Source: CAYUVV01 sp964461325 (lineage in GTDB: Bacteria > Patescibacteriota > Minisyncoccia > Phycocordibacterales > JACOZG01). Taken from it: 8,607 bases of DNA. The notes under the pieces were generated by a model that was not told the origin of the DNA, made no database searches, and was given only the letters and a program-made list of their open reading frames with translations. The DNA is taken from assembly GCA_964461325.1 (NCBI GenBank), contig CAYWTW010000033.1:1-8607 (forward strand), written 5' to 3'. The position numbers and the translations under genes are program-made. Shown in pieces: positions 1 through 6,614 of this stretch. Position 1 is the first letter of the stretch. Each line of letters opens with the position of its first letter.

Positions 1-2
1 AA

Positions 3-1250
3 GTTCTCCACCTCACCCACGTTGACCCCATTACTAGGCAAGAAACCTGGGAACCCATTGGTCTCTCCGCTGACGACCCCATCGGCTATGGGGAAAAGGT
101 CAAGTTCCAGCCAAGCTCCCCCCTAGCCATTCACTTCCGTTGGCGCGAGAATAACCAACTCATCTCCACCGCCCCCACCGTCATCAAGCAATACCAAGGC
201 CCAAACACCTTCGACATCAAACTAACGGTCTACAACCAAGACGCCACGCAAACACGGGAGTTGACCAAGCGGGTGTGGGTGGGGGAGGGAGTGCGAGTGC
301 TGGATGTGCTGGATACAGCTTTGGGCGATACAACGGGTTTAGCGATCGACAACAACGTGGCCTGGGTCTCGCGCCTGACCCAACAATTAGTGGGAATTGA
401 CGTCAGTGACCCCAGTAATCTACAGAGAATTGCGGTGTTTCCTGCCCGTAACGGTTGGAACGTCGGCGCGGCCAATGGTCGGGTGTTCGTGGCCGTGCCC
501 GGAAGCGGAACTTCTGGCGGTTTGGACATTCACGTCAATCCCTTGGATTCGGTCAATCGCGGAGTTTACAACGTTCCCCTCGAAGTCTACGACGTCAAAG
601 CTGTTAACAACGTCGTCTTTCTCGCCGCTGGCCCGGCTGGTCTCAAGGTGCTCAACGTGAGCAACCCCGCCAACCCCCAATTACTGGGCCAAGTTCTTTT
701 GCCTGGCACTGGTTGGACCGCCTCGGCTCGTCGTCTAGCTCTGGGCGACGGGGTCATTTTTGTTGCCACCGCGCAAGGTGGAACCGTTTATTCCATTGAT
801 ATCTCTAGTCTCAACACCGTCAACCCCGCTCCGGTATCACTGACGATCGACGCTTCATTTTCCGCTCCCGCGTGGTCAATCGAACAGTTGGTGACCGACG
901 ATTCCGGTCTTTTAGCCGTCTTTTTCTACAACTACGTCGATTTATTTGAAGTTCTAAGCCCGTCTGATATCCGTTTTGCTTCCCGCTCGGACTTAATTGC
1001 TTTGGGTGGTCGGGCAGCGGGCGGTATCGCTTTAACGAAAAATGTTCTTTATGTGACTTACGCCAATGGTGGCGTGTGGCCCTTTGAACTCCACGCCATT
1101 GACGTAACGGATCCCGCTCATCCCTACGTTAGACAATCCCATGAGAGCGTGGGTGAAGTTGCTGGCGTAATCAAAGCCGGTATTCCCCACAACGGTGCAA
1201 TATTGTGGACGAGTGGCAGCCACGACTTATTCTCCAGCTCGCTGCCTTAA
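3..1250 (+). CDS. Secreted/surface protein with PKD-like domain and LVIVD-type beta-propeller (5' end outside window)
   Basis: The frame is open from the left edge (first full codon at 3) to TAA at 1248-1250, so only the C-terminal 415 residues are seen. A TTG at 261 could be read as a start, but it lies inside a continuous domain. Roughly nt 90-275 encode a PKD/Ig-like fold: an F-R-W-R-E-N core strand, then Y-x-G-P-N-T-F-D-I-K-L-T-V-Y-N, the usual closing strands of PKD domains. From about nt 280 on come some six repeats of 40-50 residues built as 'V-x-x-V-F-x-A...G-L-x-V-x-[ND]-V-S-[ND]-P', clearest at nt 330-420, 582-710 and 1020-1130 (for example A-G-P-A-G-L-K-V-L-N-V-S-N-P). This matches the LVIVD repeat family, which folds as a beta-propeller in exported bacterial and archaeal proteins. 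No catalytic motif is visible and the ligand is unknown. It ends 97 bases before the next gene, behind a separate promoter, so it is probably not part of the pilus operon. The propeller call is fairly firm; function is not assigned. Confidence 0.8.
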   Translation, partial: VLHLTHVDPITRQETWEPIGLSADDPIGYGEKVKFQPSSPLAIHFRWRENNQLISTAPTVIKQYQGPNTFDIKLTVYNQDATQTRELTKRVWVGEGVRVLDVLDTALGDTTGLAIDNNVAWVSRLTQQLVGIDVSDPSNLQRIAVFPARNGWNVGAANGRVFVAVPGSGTSGGLDIHVNPLDSVNRGVYNVPLEVYDVKAVNNVVFLAAGPAGLKVLNVSNPANPQLLGQVLLPGTGWTASARRLALGDGVIFVATAQGGTVYSIDISSLNTVNPAPVSLTIDASFSAPAWSIEQLVTDDSGLLAVFFYNYVDLFEVLSPSDIRFASRSDLIALGGRAAGGIALTKNVLYVTYANGGVWPFELHAIDVTDPAHPYVRQSHESVGEVAGVIKAGIPHNGAILWTSGSHDLFSSSLP

Positions 1251-1347
1251 TTTCGTCTGGCGGCTATTGGTGCGGCAAATTTATCCCCGTTTGAGATCTT
1301 TGGGGGTGAGAGTTTTGTTATAATATTATCAAGCTTAATTAATAATT
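1251..1347 (+). other. Intergenic gap before the operon
   Basis: This 97-base stretch separates the propeller gene from the six-gene cluster and turns strongly AT-rich after 1313. It contains the extended -10 promoter and a weak inverted repeat (ATCCCC at 1283-1288 against GGGGGT at 1302-1307, 13-base loop) with only TTTTGTT a few bases further on. No convincing terminator or regulator site was found. An in-frame TAA at 1336-1338 shows that the downstream gene cannot start before 1348. Confidence 0.6.
1316..1324 (+). promoter_or_regulatory. Extended -10 promoter for the adhesin-pilus operon
   Basis: The bases TGTTATAAT match the extended -10 consensus TGnTATAAT exactly. No good -35 hexamer lies 16-18 bases upstream; the nearest TTGAGA (1291-1296) is 22 bases away, which fits an extended -10 promoter that does not depend on a -35 box. 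Initiation would be expected around 1331, leaving a leader of only about 17 bases before the ATG at 1348. The site sits in the only sizeable gap of the window, directly ahead of the six-gene cluster. The match is seen directly; activity and start point are inferred. Confidence 0.6.
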
Positions 1348-3045
1348 ATGACATCTAAATCACCAAAAATTTTTCAACTATCGGCGGCGGCAATTTTGCT
1401 TACGCTGGTCGCGTGGCTCGGCAGCGCCAATGTCGGCTGGGCGAACTGGACGCCGCCAAATGCCCCGCCGCCCGCGTGCGTGAGTGGCGATCCCGGTTGC
1501 GCTCAACCGATCAACATTTCGGCCACAGGCCAGATTAAAGCCGGTTCGCTCGGCATCTCTAACGTTCTCGCCGTGTTTGGTAATGCCTATGCCAAGAAGT
1601 TGGGCGTCGGCCCGGGATTTTTCGACAGCACGGTCACGCTCGACTCCGACCCAAATGTGGCTTTGCACGTTGACGGAGATTTGCGATTAAAGTTTGGCGC
1701 CCCTAACGTGGGTGATGTTCTCGTCGCGGCCGACACCGGCGGCCTTCTTGGTTGGGAAGATATTGATGACGAAATGTTGTGGACGAGAGTCGCGCCGCCC
1801 GGCGACACCAACGATATTTACAACACTGACGGCGGCGCGGTGGGCGTGCGGACTGGAGACATTTTACTTAACGACGGCTTGACGGTGAAGGGAGCGCTGG
1901 TGCGCTTCAATAATACTTTTGGTTCGATGGCTGGCAATGTTGAGACCCAGGTTAATTTGGGAGAAAATAGTCACACGGCCGGCCAATACTCAACGGTCGC
2001 GGGCGGAACAGTAGGTCGAGCGGAAGGAAACTATTCTTTTGTGGGTGGAGGCGAGGGCAATAACGCTACCGGCGATTATGACGCGATAGCGGGAGGCGTA
2101 GCGAGCGGCGCTAGTTTGAACACAGCCGCTGGTGGCGGGTACAACTTTATCGGTGGCGGAGATAACCTTGATATCTGGGGGCAATATAACGTGGTTTTGG
2201 GTGGTCTTGATTCTCAAATTGGCTCATCGGCAATCTCCCGCGCCAATTATTCAGTTGTCGGCGGTGGCGAGGGAACGAATCGAGTTTATAGCGATTATGG
2301 CGTGGTCGTTGGCGGCCAAGCCAATCAATTGGCCAACGTCGGCGCGACTCATTCCGTTATCGGCGGAGGAGCCAGCAATCAAATTGAATCAACACACTCT
2401 GTGATTCCGGGCGGAGAAAATAACGAGATCGGTCTTTCCAGTAATTATAGTTTTGCCGGCGGCAAAGACGCGACGGTGCTTGGTAGCACCCCCGGCACTT
2501 TCGTCTGGGGCGGGGAGAATGGCGCGACGGTGGCCACCCCTAACGCTTTTATTATTCACCCCGGCGCTGGCCCGTTGGAGGGTTACGTGGGTATCGGCAC
2601 GGCCAACCCGACGGCCAAGCTTGATGTCAACGGCAACGTCCGTATCCGCGGCAGCAGCGCCTTTCCGCCGGCGGCGGGTTACGTGCTGACCTCGGCTTCG
2701 AATAGCGGCGATGCTTATTGGGCGGCACCGCCGGCGGTTACCCCTCCTCCGCCTCCGGGGGAGGGCACGATGTACGTCTATAAATCTGGTGCTCCTGATC
2801 CAACTTGCCCGACTGCTGGTCTTGGCGGCGTGACTTGGTCAGCTACCACGGTTTGGACCGAATCCATCGGCGGGCAAACCAATCGAGTTATCGCTTGCTA
2901 TACCAATGCTAATGTGCAGGTTCTGCGTTTGGTGGGTGTTAGTTGTCCTGGCGCTTGGACGGCCTGGCCACAAAGTGGTTATTATACTGTAAACTCCGGC
3001 ACTTTTCAAAACAACGTACGTTTGTGCTTTAAACTCAATCCTTAA
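1348..3045 (+). CDS. Sec-secreted beta-roll adhesin-like protein, first paralogue
   Basis: 565 residues. The ATG at 1348 is the first start after an in-frame TAA at 1336. Residues 1-32 are a Sec signal peptide with a basic start and a hydrophobic core around 10-24; cleavage is likely after G-W-A (32). The mature protein opens with N-W-T-P-P, a paired Cys (C44, C51), P-I-N-I-S and K-A-G-S-L-G. A conserved block, I-Y-N-x-D-G-G-x-V-G-V-R-T to K-G-A-L-V-R (157-186), precedes about ten imperfect 15-20-residue repeats (211-380) of the form Y-S-x-V-x-G-G-x-x-N-x-x-x, resembling the left-handed beta-roll repeats of YadA-type trimeric adhesin heads. Then come V-G-I-G-T-x-N-P-x-A-K-L-D-V-N-G (414-429), common in tail-fibre and adhesin stalks, a Pro-rich linker (461-471) and a C-terminal domain with four Cys (487, 517, 533, 560). 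It has no YadA anchor, sortase motif or C-terminal membrane segment. Stop TAA abuts the next ATG. An adhesive, possibly trimeric, surface role is inferred; no enzyme motif is seen. Confidence 0.85.
   Translation: MTSKSPKIFQLSAAAILLTLVAWLGSANVGWANWTPPNAPPPACVSGDPGCAQPINISATGQIKAGSLGISNVLAVFGNAYAKKLGVGPGFFDSTVTLDSDPNVALHVDGDLRLKFGAPNVGDVLVAADTGGLLGWEDIDDEMLWTRVAPPGDTNDIYNTDGGAVGVRTGDILLNDGLTVKGALVRFNNTFGSMAGNVETQVNLGENSHTAGQYSTVAGGTVGRAEGNYSFVGGGEGNNATGDYDAIAGGVASGASLNTAAGGGYNFIGGGDNLDIWGQYNVVLGGLDSQIGSSAISRANYSVVGGGEGTNRVYSDYGVVVGGQANQLANVGATHSVIGGGASNQIESTHSVIPGGENNEIGLSSNYSFAGGKDATVLGSTPGTFVWGGENGATVATPNAFIIHPGAGPLEGYVGIGTANPTAKLDVNGNVRIRGSSAFPPAAGYVLTSASNSGDAYWAAPPAVTPPPPPGEGTMYVYKSGAPDPTCPTAGLGGVTWSATTVWTESIGGQTNRVIACYTNANVQVLRLVGVSCPGAWTAWPQSGYYTVNSGTFQNNVRLCFKLNP
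1978..2487 (+). repeat. YadA-head-like beta-roll repeats in the first adhesin gene
   Basis: In-frame degenerate repeats encode about ten units with the core [YS]-S-x-[VI]-x-G-G and a following N, such as G-N-Y-S-F-V-G-G-G-E-G-N and A-T-H-S-V-I-G-G-G-A-S-N. Unit length varies from about 15 to 20 codons and the DNA copies have diverged well, so this is an old array maintained at protein level. Confidence 0.8.
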
Positions 3046-4839
3046 ATGCGGTTACGTTTTTTAACTGGAGTTTGGCTATTGCTAATAACTGGCGTTTGGT
3101 TACTGGTTAGCCAACCAGCAATCGCCGACTGGACGCCACCGGCCGATTATCCGCCGTTTTGCACGGCTAGCCAGCCCGGGTGTTTTTTGTCTGTTAACCC
3201 ATCGAATGCTTCTCAACTTAAATTGGGTTCATTAGGCCTTAGCCAGGACGTGAATCCGCCGGGTTTGATTCCGGCTGGCGCTAACGTTCGTTTTTATTCC
3301 AACGCTTTGGGGGTGGGAGCACCTTTCGTTAGCGCGCCGCCAACCGCCACCCTGGATGGCTCGGTTAGTCTTGATGTCGATGGTGACGCGCGGATTGCTC
3401 CAACCGTTGGAACAACGGTGCCGGTCGGCACCTCGCTTGAAGTTTTGGGTGTGGATGCGAACGGCGCGCGCGTGGCTTGGGGGAGCAAATATTTTTCGCT
3501 TTGGGAGCGCGCTCAAAACAGTTTTTCTAACAACGGCATTTACAATCCCGACGACGGCGGTGTCGGCGTGCGAACGGCCGGCGCTGGTCTCGTTGATGGT
3601 TTAACGGTCAAGGGCGCGCTGGTGCGTTATGGTGGAACCGCGCTGGTGAATACTTTGACCGGCAGTCCGACCACGCAAGTTAATTTGAGCACTCAAGGTC
3701 AGACGGGTGGTTCATACTCAACCGCGTTGGGCGGTTTTTCCAATCGAGCGACGGCTGATTATTCGTTCGCGGGTGGTGGCCAAAGTAATCGGGCAATCGG
3801 TATTGGCTCGGCGGTGGTTGGCGGCAGTTCCAATCAGGCGAACGGTGATTATTCTTTCGTTGGTGGCGGTCGGAGCAATACCGCTTCCGCGCTCGGCTCT
3901 AATACGGCGATCGGCGGTGGTTCGCTTAATACGGTGAGCGGTACGGGGGCGGCGGTTTTTGGTGGCCGGAGTAATCTTGCTGGCGGCGTAGGGTCGGTGA
4001 TTGTTGGCGGCCAAAGCAACACCGCGAGCGGGAATTACTCGACTGTTTGGGGCGGCCAAAGCAACACCGCGAGCGGATTATATTCCACGGTTATCGGCGG
4101 CCAGAATAATACAGCTAGCGCCGCCCACAGTCTTGCCGGTGGTCGTCTAATGCGGGTTGATGGGGCGCAAACTTTCGCTTGGGGGAATAATCGGGCCGAA
4201 ATCACCGCCAACACCGCCAAGTCTTTTATTGTCCAGCCTGATTTTGGCGCCGGTTCTGGGGTGGTTCCAGACTGGGGTTACGCTGAAGGTTCTTTGATGA
4301 TTGGGACGAGCACGCCCTTTACCGCCGGTTACGCGATGCGGCTTAACGTTGATGGCTCGATGGTTGTGCGCGGCGGTAACCCGCAAACTGGCGCGCGCCT
4401 AACTGCCACGAGCGCTCTAGGCGAAGCGGCTTGGCAGTTGCCCGCCGTTCCTCCACCACAAAATTCGTATGGCGGTTCCGTTTTCTATCTGCGTTTGGCT
4501 AATCAAGCCGCTAATCCTCCGAATTGCCCGACCAATTGGTGCGACGCGAGCGCGGGCGCCAGTGGTTGTGGGGGTCCGGGGCAATCACCAATGGTGATAT
4601 ATGACGGTCCGTTTACAAATAAAGTTAGGGCGTGTTATCGGGCCGACAAACGCGTGCGCGTAATCCAATTTCGTGTGCCGTGTAGCCAATCTTGTAATCC
4701 GACAGAACCAGATTCCGCTCCAGTCTGCCCCGTCAACTTTAGTAATGTTTACTCTAATCACGACGACGGCGGCGAATATATTCTCGGCACTCTCAACAAA
4801 ACTCGTGTCTGCTTAAGCGTCGACTATGATCAGCCATGA
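3046..4839 (+). CDS. Sec-secreted beta-roll adhesin-like protein, second paralogue
   Basis: 597 residues, starting at an ATG directly after the TAA of its paralogue, with no spacer and no Shine-Dalgarno site, so translation is probably coupled. Residues 1-27 form a signal peptide ending A-I-A before D28-W-T-P-P. The module order matches the upstream gene: paired Cys (C39, C46), K-L-G-S-L-G, the block I-Y-N-x-D-D-G-G-V-G-V-R-T to K-G-A-L-V-R (165-194), about ten beta-roll repeats (221-370), a weakened L-N-V-D-G-S-M-V-V-R-G stalk motif (433-443), a Pro linker, and a C-terminal domain sharing N-x-P-T-C-P-T-like and [TN]-N-K-V-R-A-C-Y segments. This C-terminal domain has eight Cys (494, 499, 508, 530, 546, 550, 561, 589), four more than its neighbour. 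There is no anchor or enzymatic motif. The 3' end overlaps pilB as ATGA (4836-4839). It arose by tandem duplication of the same architecture; hetero- or homo-trimer formation is possible but not shown. Confidence 0.85.
   Translation: MRLRFLTGVWLLLITGVWLLVSQPAIADWTPPADYPPFCTASQPGCFLSVNPSNASQLKLGSLGLSQDVNPPGLIPAGANVRFYSNALGVGAPFVSAPPTATLDGSVSLDVDGDARIAPTVGTTVPVGTSLEVLGVDANGARVAWGSKYFSLWERAQNSFSNNGIYNPDDGGVGVRTAGAGLVDGLTVKGALVRYGGTALVNTLTGSPTTQVNLSTQGQTGGSYSTALGGFSNRATADYSFAGGGQSNRAIGIGSAVVGGSSNQANGDYSFVGGGRSNTASALGSNTAIGGGSLNTVSGTGAAVFGGRSNLAGGVGSVIVGGQSNTASGNYSTVWGGQSNTASGLYSTVIGGQNNTASAAHSLAGGRLMRVDGAQTFAWGNNRAEITANTAKSFIVQPDFGAGSGVVPDWGYAEGSLMIGTSTPFTAGYAMRLNVDGSMVVRGGNPQTGARLTATSALGEAAWQLPAVPPPQNSYGGSVFYLRLANQAANPPNCPTNWCDASAGASGCGGPGQSPMVIYDGPFTNKVRACYRADKRVRVIQFRVPCSQSCNPTEPDSAPVCPVNFSNVYSNHDDGGEYILGTLNKTRVCLSVDYDQP
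3706..4155 (+). repeat. 15-codon beta-roll repeats with near-identical DNA copies in the second adhesin gene
   Basis: About ten in-frame units follow the core Y-S-x-V-x-G-G-x-[SN]-N-x-A-[SN]-G. Three adjacent units near 4006-4130 are regular 45-base repeats; the 26 bases at 4006-4031 recur exactly at 4051-4076, and a third, diverged copy follows from 4096. The array is more uniform than that of the paralogue, which suggests recent expansion or gene conversion. Confidence 0.85.
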
Positions 4840-6602
4840 AGACGGAGGTCGAACGACTTAAATCTTTCCTGCTCGATTCTGGCCTCATCGCCAAAAAAGA
4901 TTTGGAGGCCATCGTCGTCGAGGCGGAGCAGTCTGGTAAAAGTTTGGATGAAGTTTTGTTGGCGAGCGGCAAGGTCTCGGAAGACGAGTTCCGTCGTCTG
5001 CGCGCTTATTTGCTCGGCATCCCCTTCATCAGCTTGAAGAATTTGAAAGTGGCGCGGGACGTGCTGTTTATGATTCCCGAGCCGATCGCACGGCGCCACA
5101 ACATCGTGGCTTTTGACCGAAGCGGCGACGCGCTCGAGGTGGCGATGCTTGATCCCGAGGACCTGTCTTCGATCGAGTTCATCAAGAAAAAAGTCGGTCT
5201 GAAGATCCAGCCCCGTTTAACGGATACCGAGTCAATCCGGAGTATCCTGCTCCAATATCAGAAAAGTTTGAAAGCCGAATTCGGCGACATTATCCAGCGC
5301 GAAGCGGCGAACATTAAGTCCGTGCCCGGCGAGGAGGGAGAGGCGGGAGCCGGCGCGATGGCAACGGCCGAAGAATTGAAAAAATTGGCGGAGGGGGTGC
5401 CGGTGGTTAAAATTGTCGATACTTTGCTTTCGCACGCCATTAATCAAAAGGCCTCCGACATTCACGCCGAGCCCTACGAAAAAGAATTGGTCATCCGTTA
5501 TCGGATCGATGGTGTGCTCCACGACGCGATGATTTTGCCGCGGAGTTTGGCCGCCGGCCTGACGGCTCGGATCAAAATTTTGTCCAACTTGCGCTTGGAT
5601 GAAAAACGCCTGCCGCAGGACGGGCGCTTCAAAATTGAAACTGAAAGCCAAAAAGTTTCTTTCCGGGTCTCTATTTTGCCCACGTATTATGGGGAAAAGC
5701 TGGTGATGCGCCTGTTGCCCGACACGGTGGAGGGCTTCACGCTGGAGCAGTGCGGTTTCCACGGAGCGGGGCTGGAACGTCTGCACGAAGGAATGAATTA
5801 TAAGGCCGGAATGATTTTGGTGACTGGCCCGACCGGCTCGGGTAAATCCACGACGCTTTACACCATTCTCGATATTTTGAATAAGCCGGACGTTAATATT
5901 TCGACCATTGAGGACCCGATCGAGTATCAGATTAAACGCATCAACCAAACCCAGGTTAAACCGGAAATCGGCTTAACCTTTGCCGCCGGCCTGCGTTCGC
6001 TGATGCGTCAAGATCCCGACATTATCATGGTGGGAGAAATCCGCGACGAAGAAACGGCCAATCTGGCGATTAACGCCGCTCTTACCGGCCATTTGGTGCT
6101 GTCGACCCTCCACACCAATTCGGCCGCGGCTACGGTACCGCGCCTGCTCGATATGGGAGCGGAGGCCTTCCTCTTGGTCTCCACGATTCGGGTGATTATC
6201 AGTCAGCGCTTGGTGCGCAAGCTGTTGTCCGCGCGGGAAACTTATTTTTTGAGCAAGGGAGAATTAAAAATTTTGGCCGACAAGGTGGATCTCGATCGCG
6301 TGCTCAAGGTTTTACGTGAAGAAAAGGTTGTGCCGCCGGACGCGGACTGGGATAAAATCCCGTTCTATCGCCCCAAACCGAGCGAAGAGTCGGATGATGG
6401 TTTCGCCGGTCGGGTGGGCATCCACGAAGTGATGAAACTGTCTTTGCCGATCCGAGAGTTAATTTTGGCCGGCGCGAGTCACGATAAAATCGAGAATCAG
6501 GCCAAGAGCGAGGGGATGCTCACGATGCTGGAAGATGGGATTTACAAGGCGGTTCAAGGGATTACCAGTCTGGAAGAAGTTTATCGTGTGGTTTCGGAAT
6601 AA
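4836..6602 (+). CDS. pilB: Type IV pilus assembly ATPase PilB (GspE/PulE family)
   Basis: 588 residues, a normal length. It is the cytoplasmic hexameric ATPase that drives pilin insertion through PilC. Residues 1-145 form an MshEN/T2SSE-N-like domain, followed by a Gly/Glu/Ala linker (about 164-180). The N2 domain has A-S-D-I-H-A-E-P (206-213) and R-Y-R-I-D-G (221-226). The C-terminal ATPase domain has Walker A G-P-T-G-S-G-K-S-T (331-339), Asp box T-I-E-D-P-I-E-Y (357-364), Walker B D-I-I-M-V-G-E-I-R-D-E-E (395-406, likely catalytic E401) and His box G-H-L-V-L-S-T-L-H-T-N (418-428). After Q-R-L-V-R-K-L (457-463), where many PilB/GspE proteins carry a four-Cys zinc site, there is a roughly 60-residue Cys-free segment before G-R-V-G-I-H-E (525-531); the whole protein has one Cys (306). 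The first MshEN motif is degenerate (R7-L8-K9). ATG overlaps the previous stop as ATGA. The gene could be called gspE, but the neighbouring pilC and prepilins favour a type IV pilus role. Confidence 0.95.
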   Translation: MKTEVERLKSFLLDSGLIAKKDLEAIVVEAEQSGKSLDEVLLASGKVSEDEFRRLRAYLLGIPFISLKNLKVARDVLFMIPEPIARRHNIVAFDRSGDALEVAMLDPEDLSSIEFIKKKVGLKIQPRLTDTESIRSILLQYQKSLKAEFGDIIQREAANIKSVPGEEGEAGAGAMATAEELKKLAEGVPVVKIVDTLLSHAINQKASDIHAEPYEKELVIRYRIDGVLHDAMILPRSLAAGLTARIKILSNLRLDEKRLPQDGRFKIETESQKVSFRVSILPTYYGEKLVMRLLPDTVEGFTLEQCGFHGAGLERLHEGMNYKAGMILVTGPTGSGKSTTLYTILDILNKPDVNISTIEDPIEYQIKRINQTQVKPEIGLTFAAGLRSLMRQDPDIIMVGEIRDEETANLAINAALTGHLVLSTLHTNSAAATVPRLLDMGAEAFLLVSTIRVIISQRLVRKLLSARETYFLSKGELKILADKVDLDRVLKVLREEKVVPPDADWDKIPFYRPKPSEESDDGFAGRVGIHEVMKLSLPIRELILAGASHDKIENQAKSEGMLTMLEDGIYKAVQGITSLEEVYRVVSE

Positions 6603-6614
6603 AATTATCAGGGC

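Noticed and set aside
261..1250. A separate gene starting at TTG 261
   Set aside because: The same frame is open to the left edge and the PKD-like strands before 261 continue smoothly, so TTG is an internal Leu codon.
1283..1320. Rho-independent terminator after the propeller gene
   Set aside because: The stem is only six pairs including a G-T pair, the loop is 13 bases, and the T-rich tract is separated from the stem and overlaps the promoter.
3718..4059. Minus-strand frame of 113 codons opposite the repeats
   Set aside because: It is a reverse reading of the repetitive beta-roll codons and contains only repeated Arg/Ala/Thr-rich sequence.
4006..4130. CRISPR-like array of short direct repeats
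   Set aside because: The repeats are in frame, code for a 15-residue beta-roll unit, and the 'spacers' encode conserved Y-S-T-V residues; only two copies are exact.
1348..4839. Classical trimeric autotransporters (YadA type)
   Set aside because: The head-like repeats match, but neither protein has the C-terminal coiled coil and YadA membrane-anchor barrel; both end in soluble Cys-containing domains.
1348..4839. Phage tail-fibre genes
   Set aside because: The V-G-I-G-T / L-D-V-N-G motif occurs in tail fibres, but both proteins have Sec signal peptides and are embedded in a pilus operon without any phage gene.
5232..5948. A 238-codon open frame on the minus strand
   Set aside because: It lies wholly inside pilB, opposite the Walker A and Asp-box codons, and its protein is low-complexity in Arg, Gln and Asn with no recognisable domain; it is an antisense shadow of codon use.
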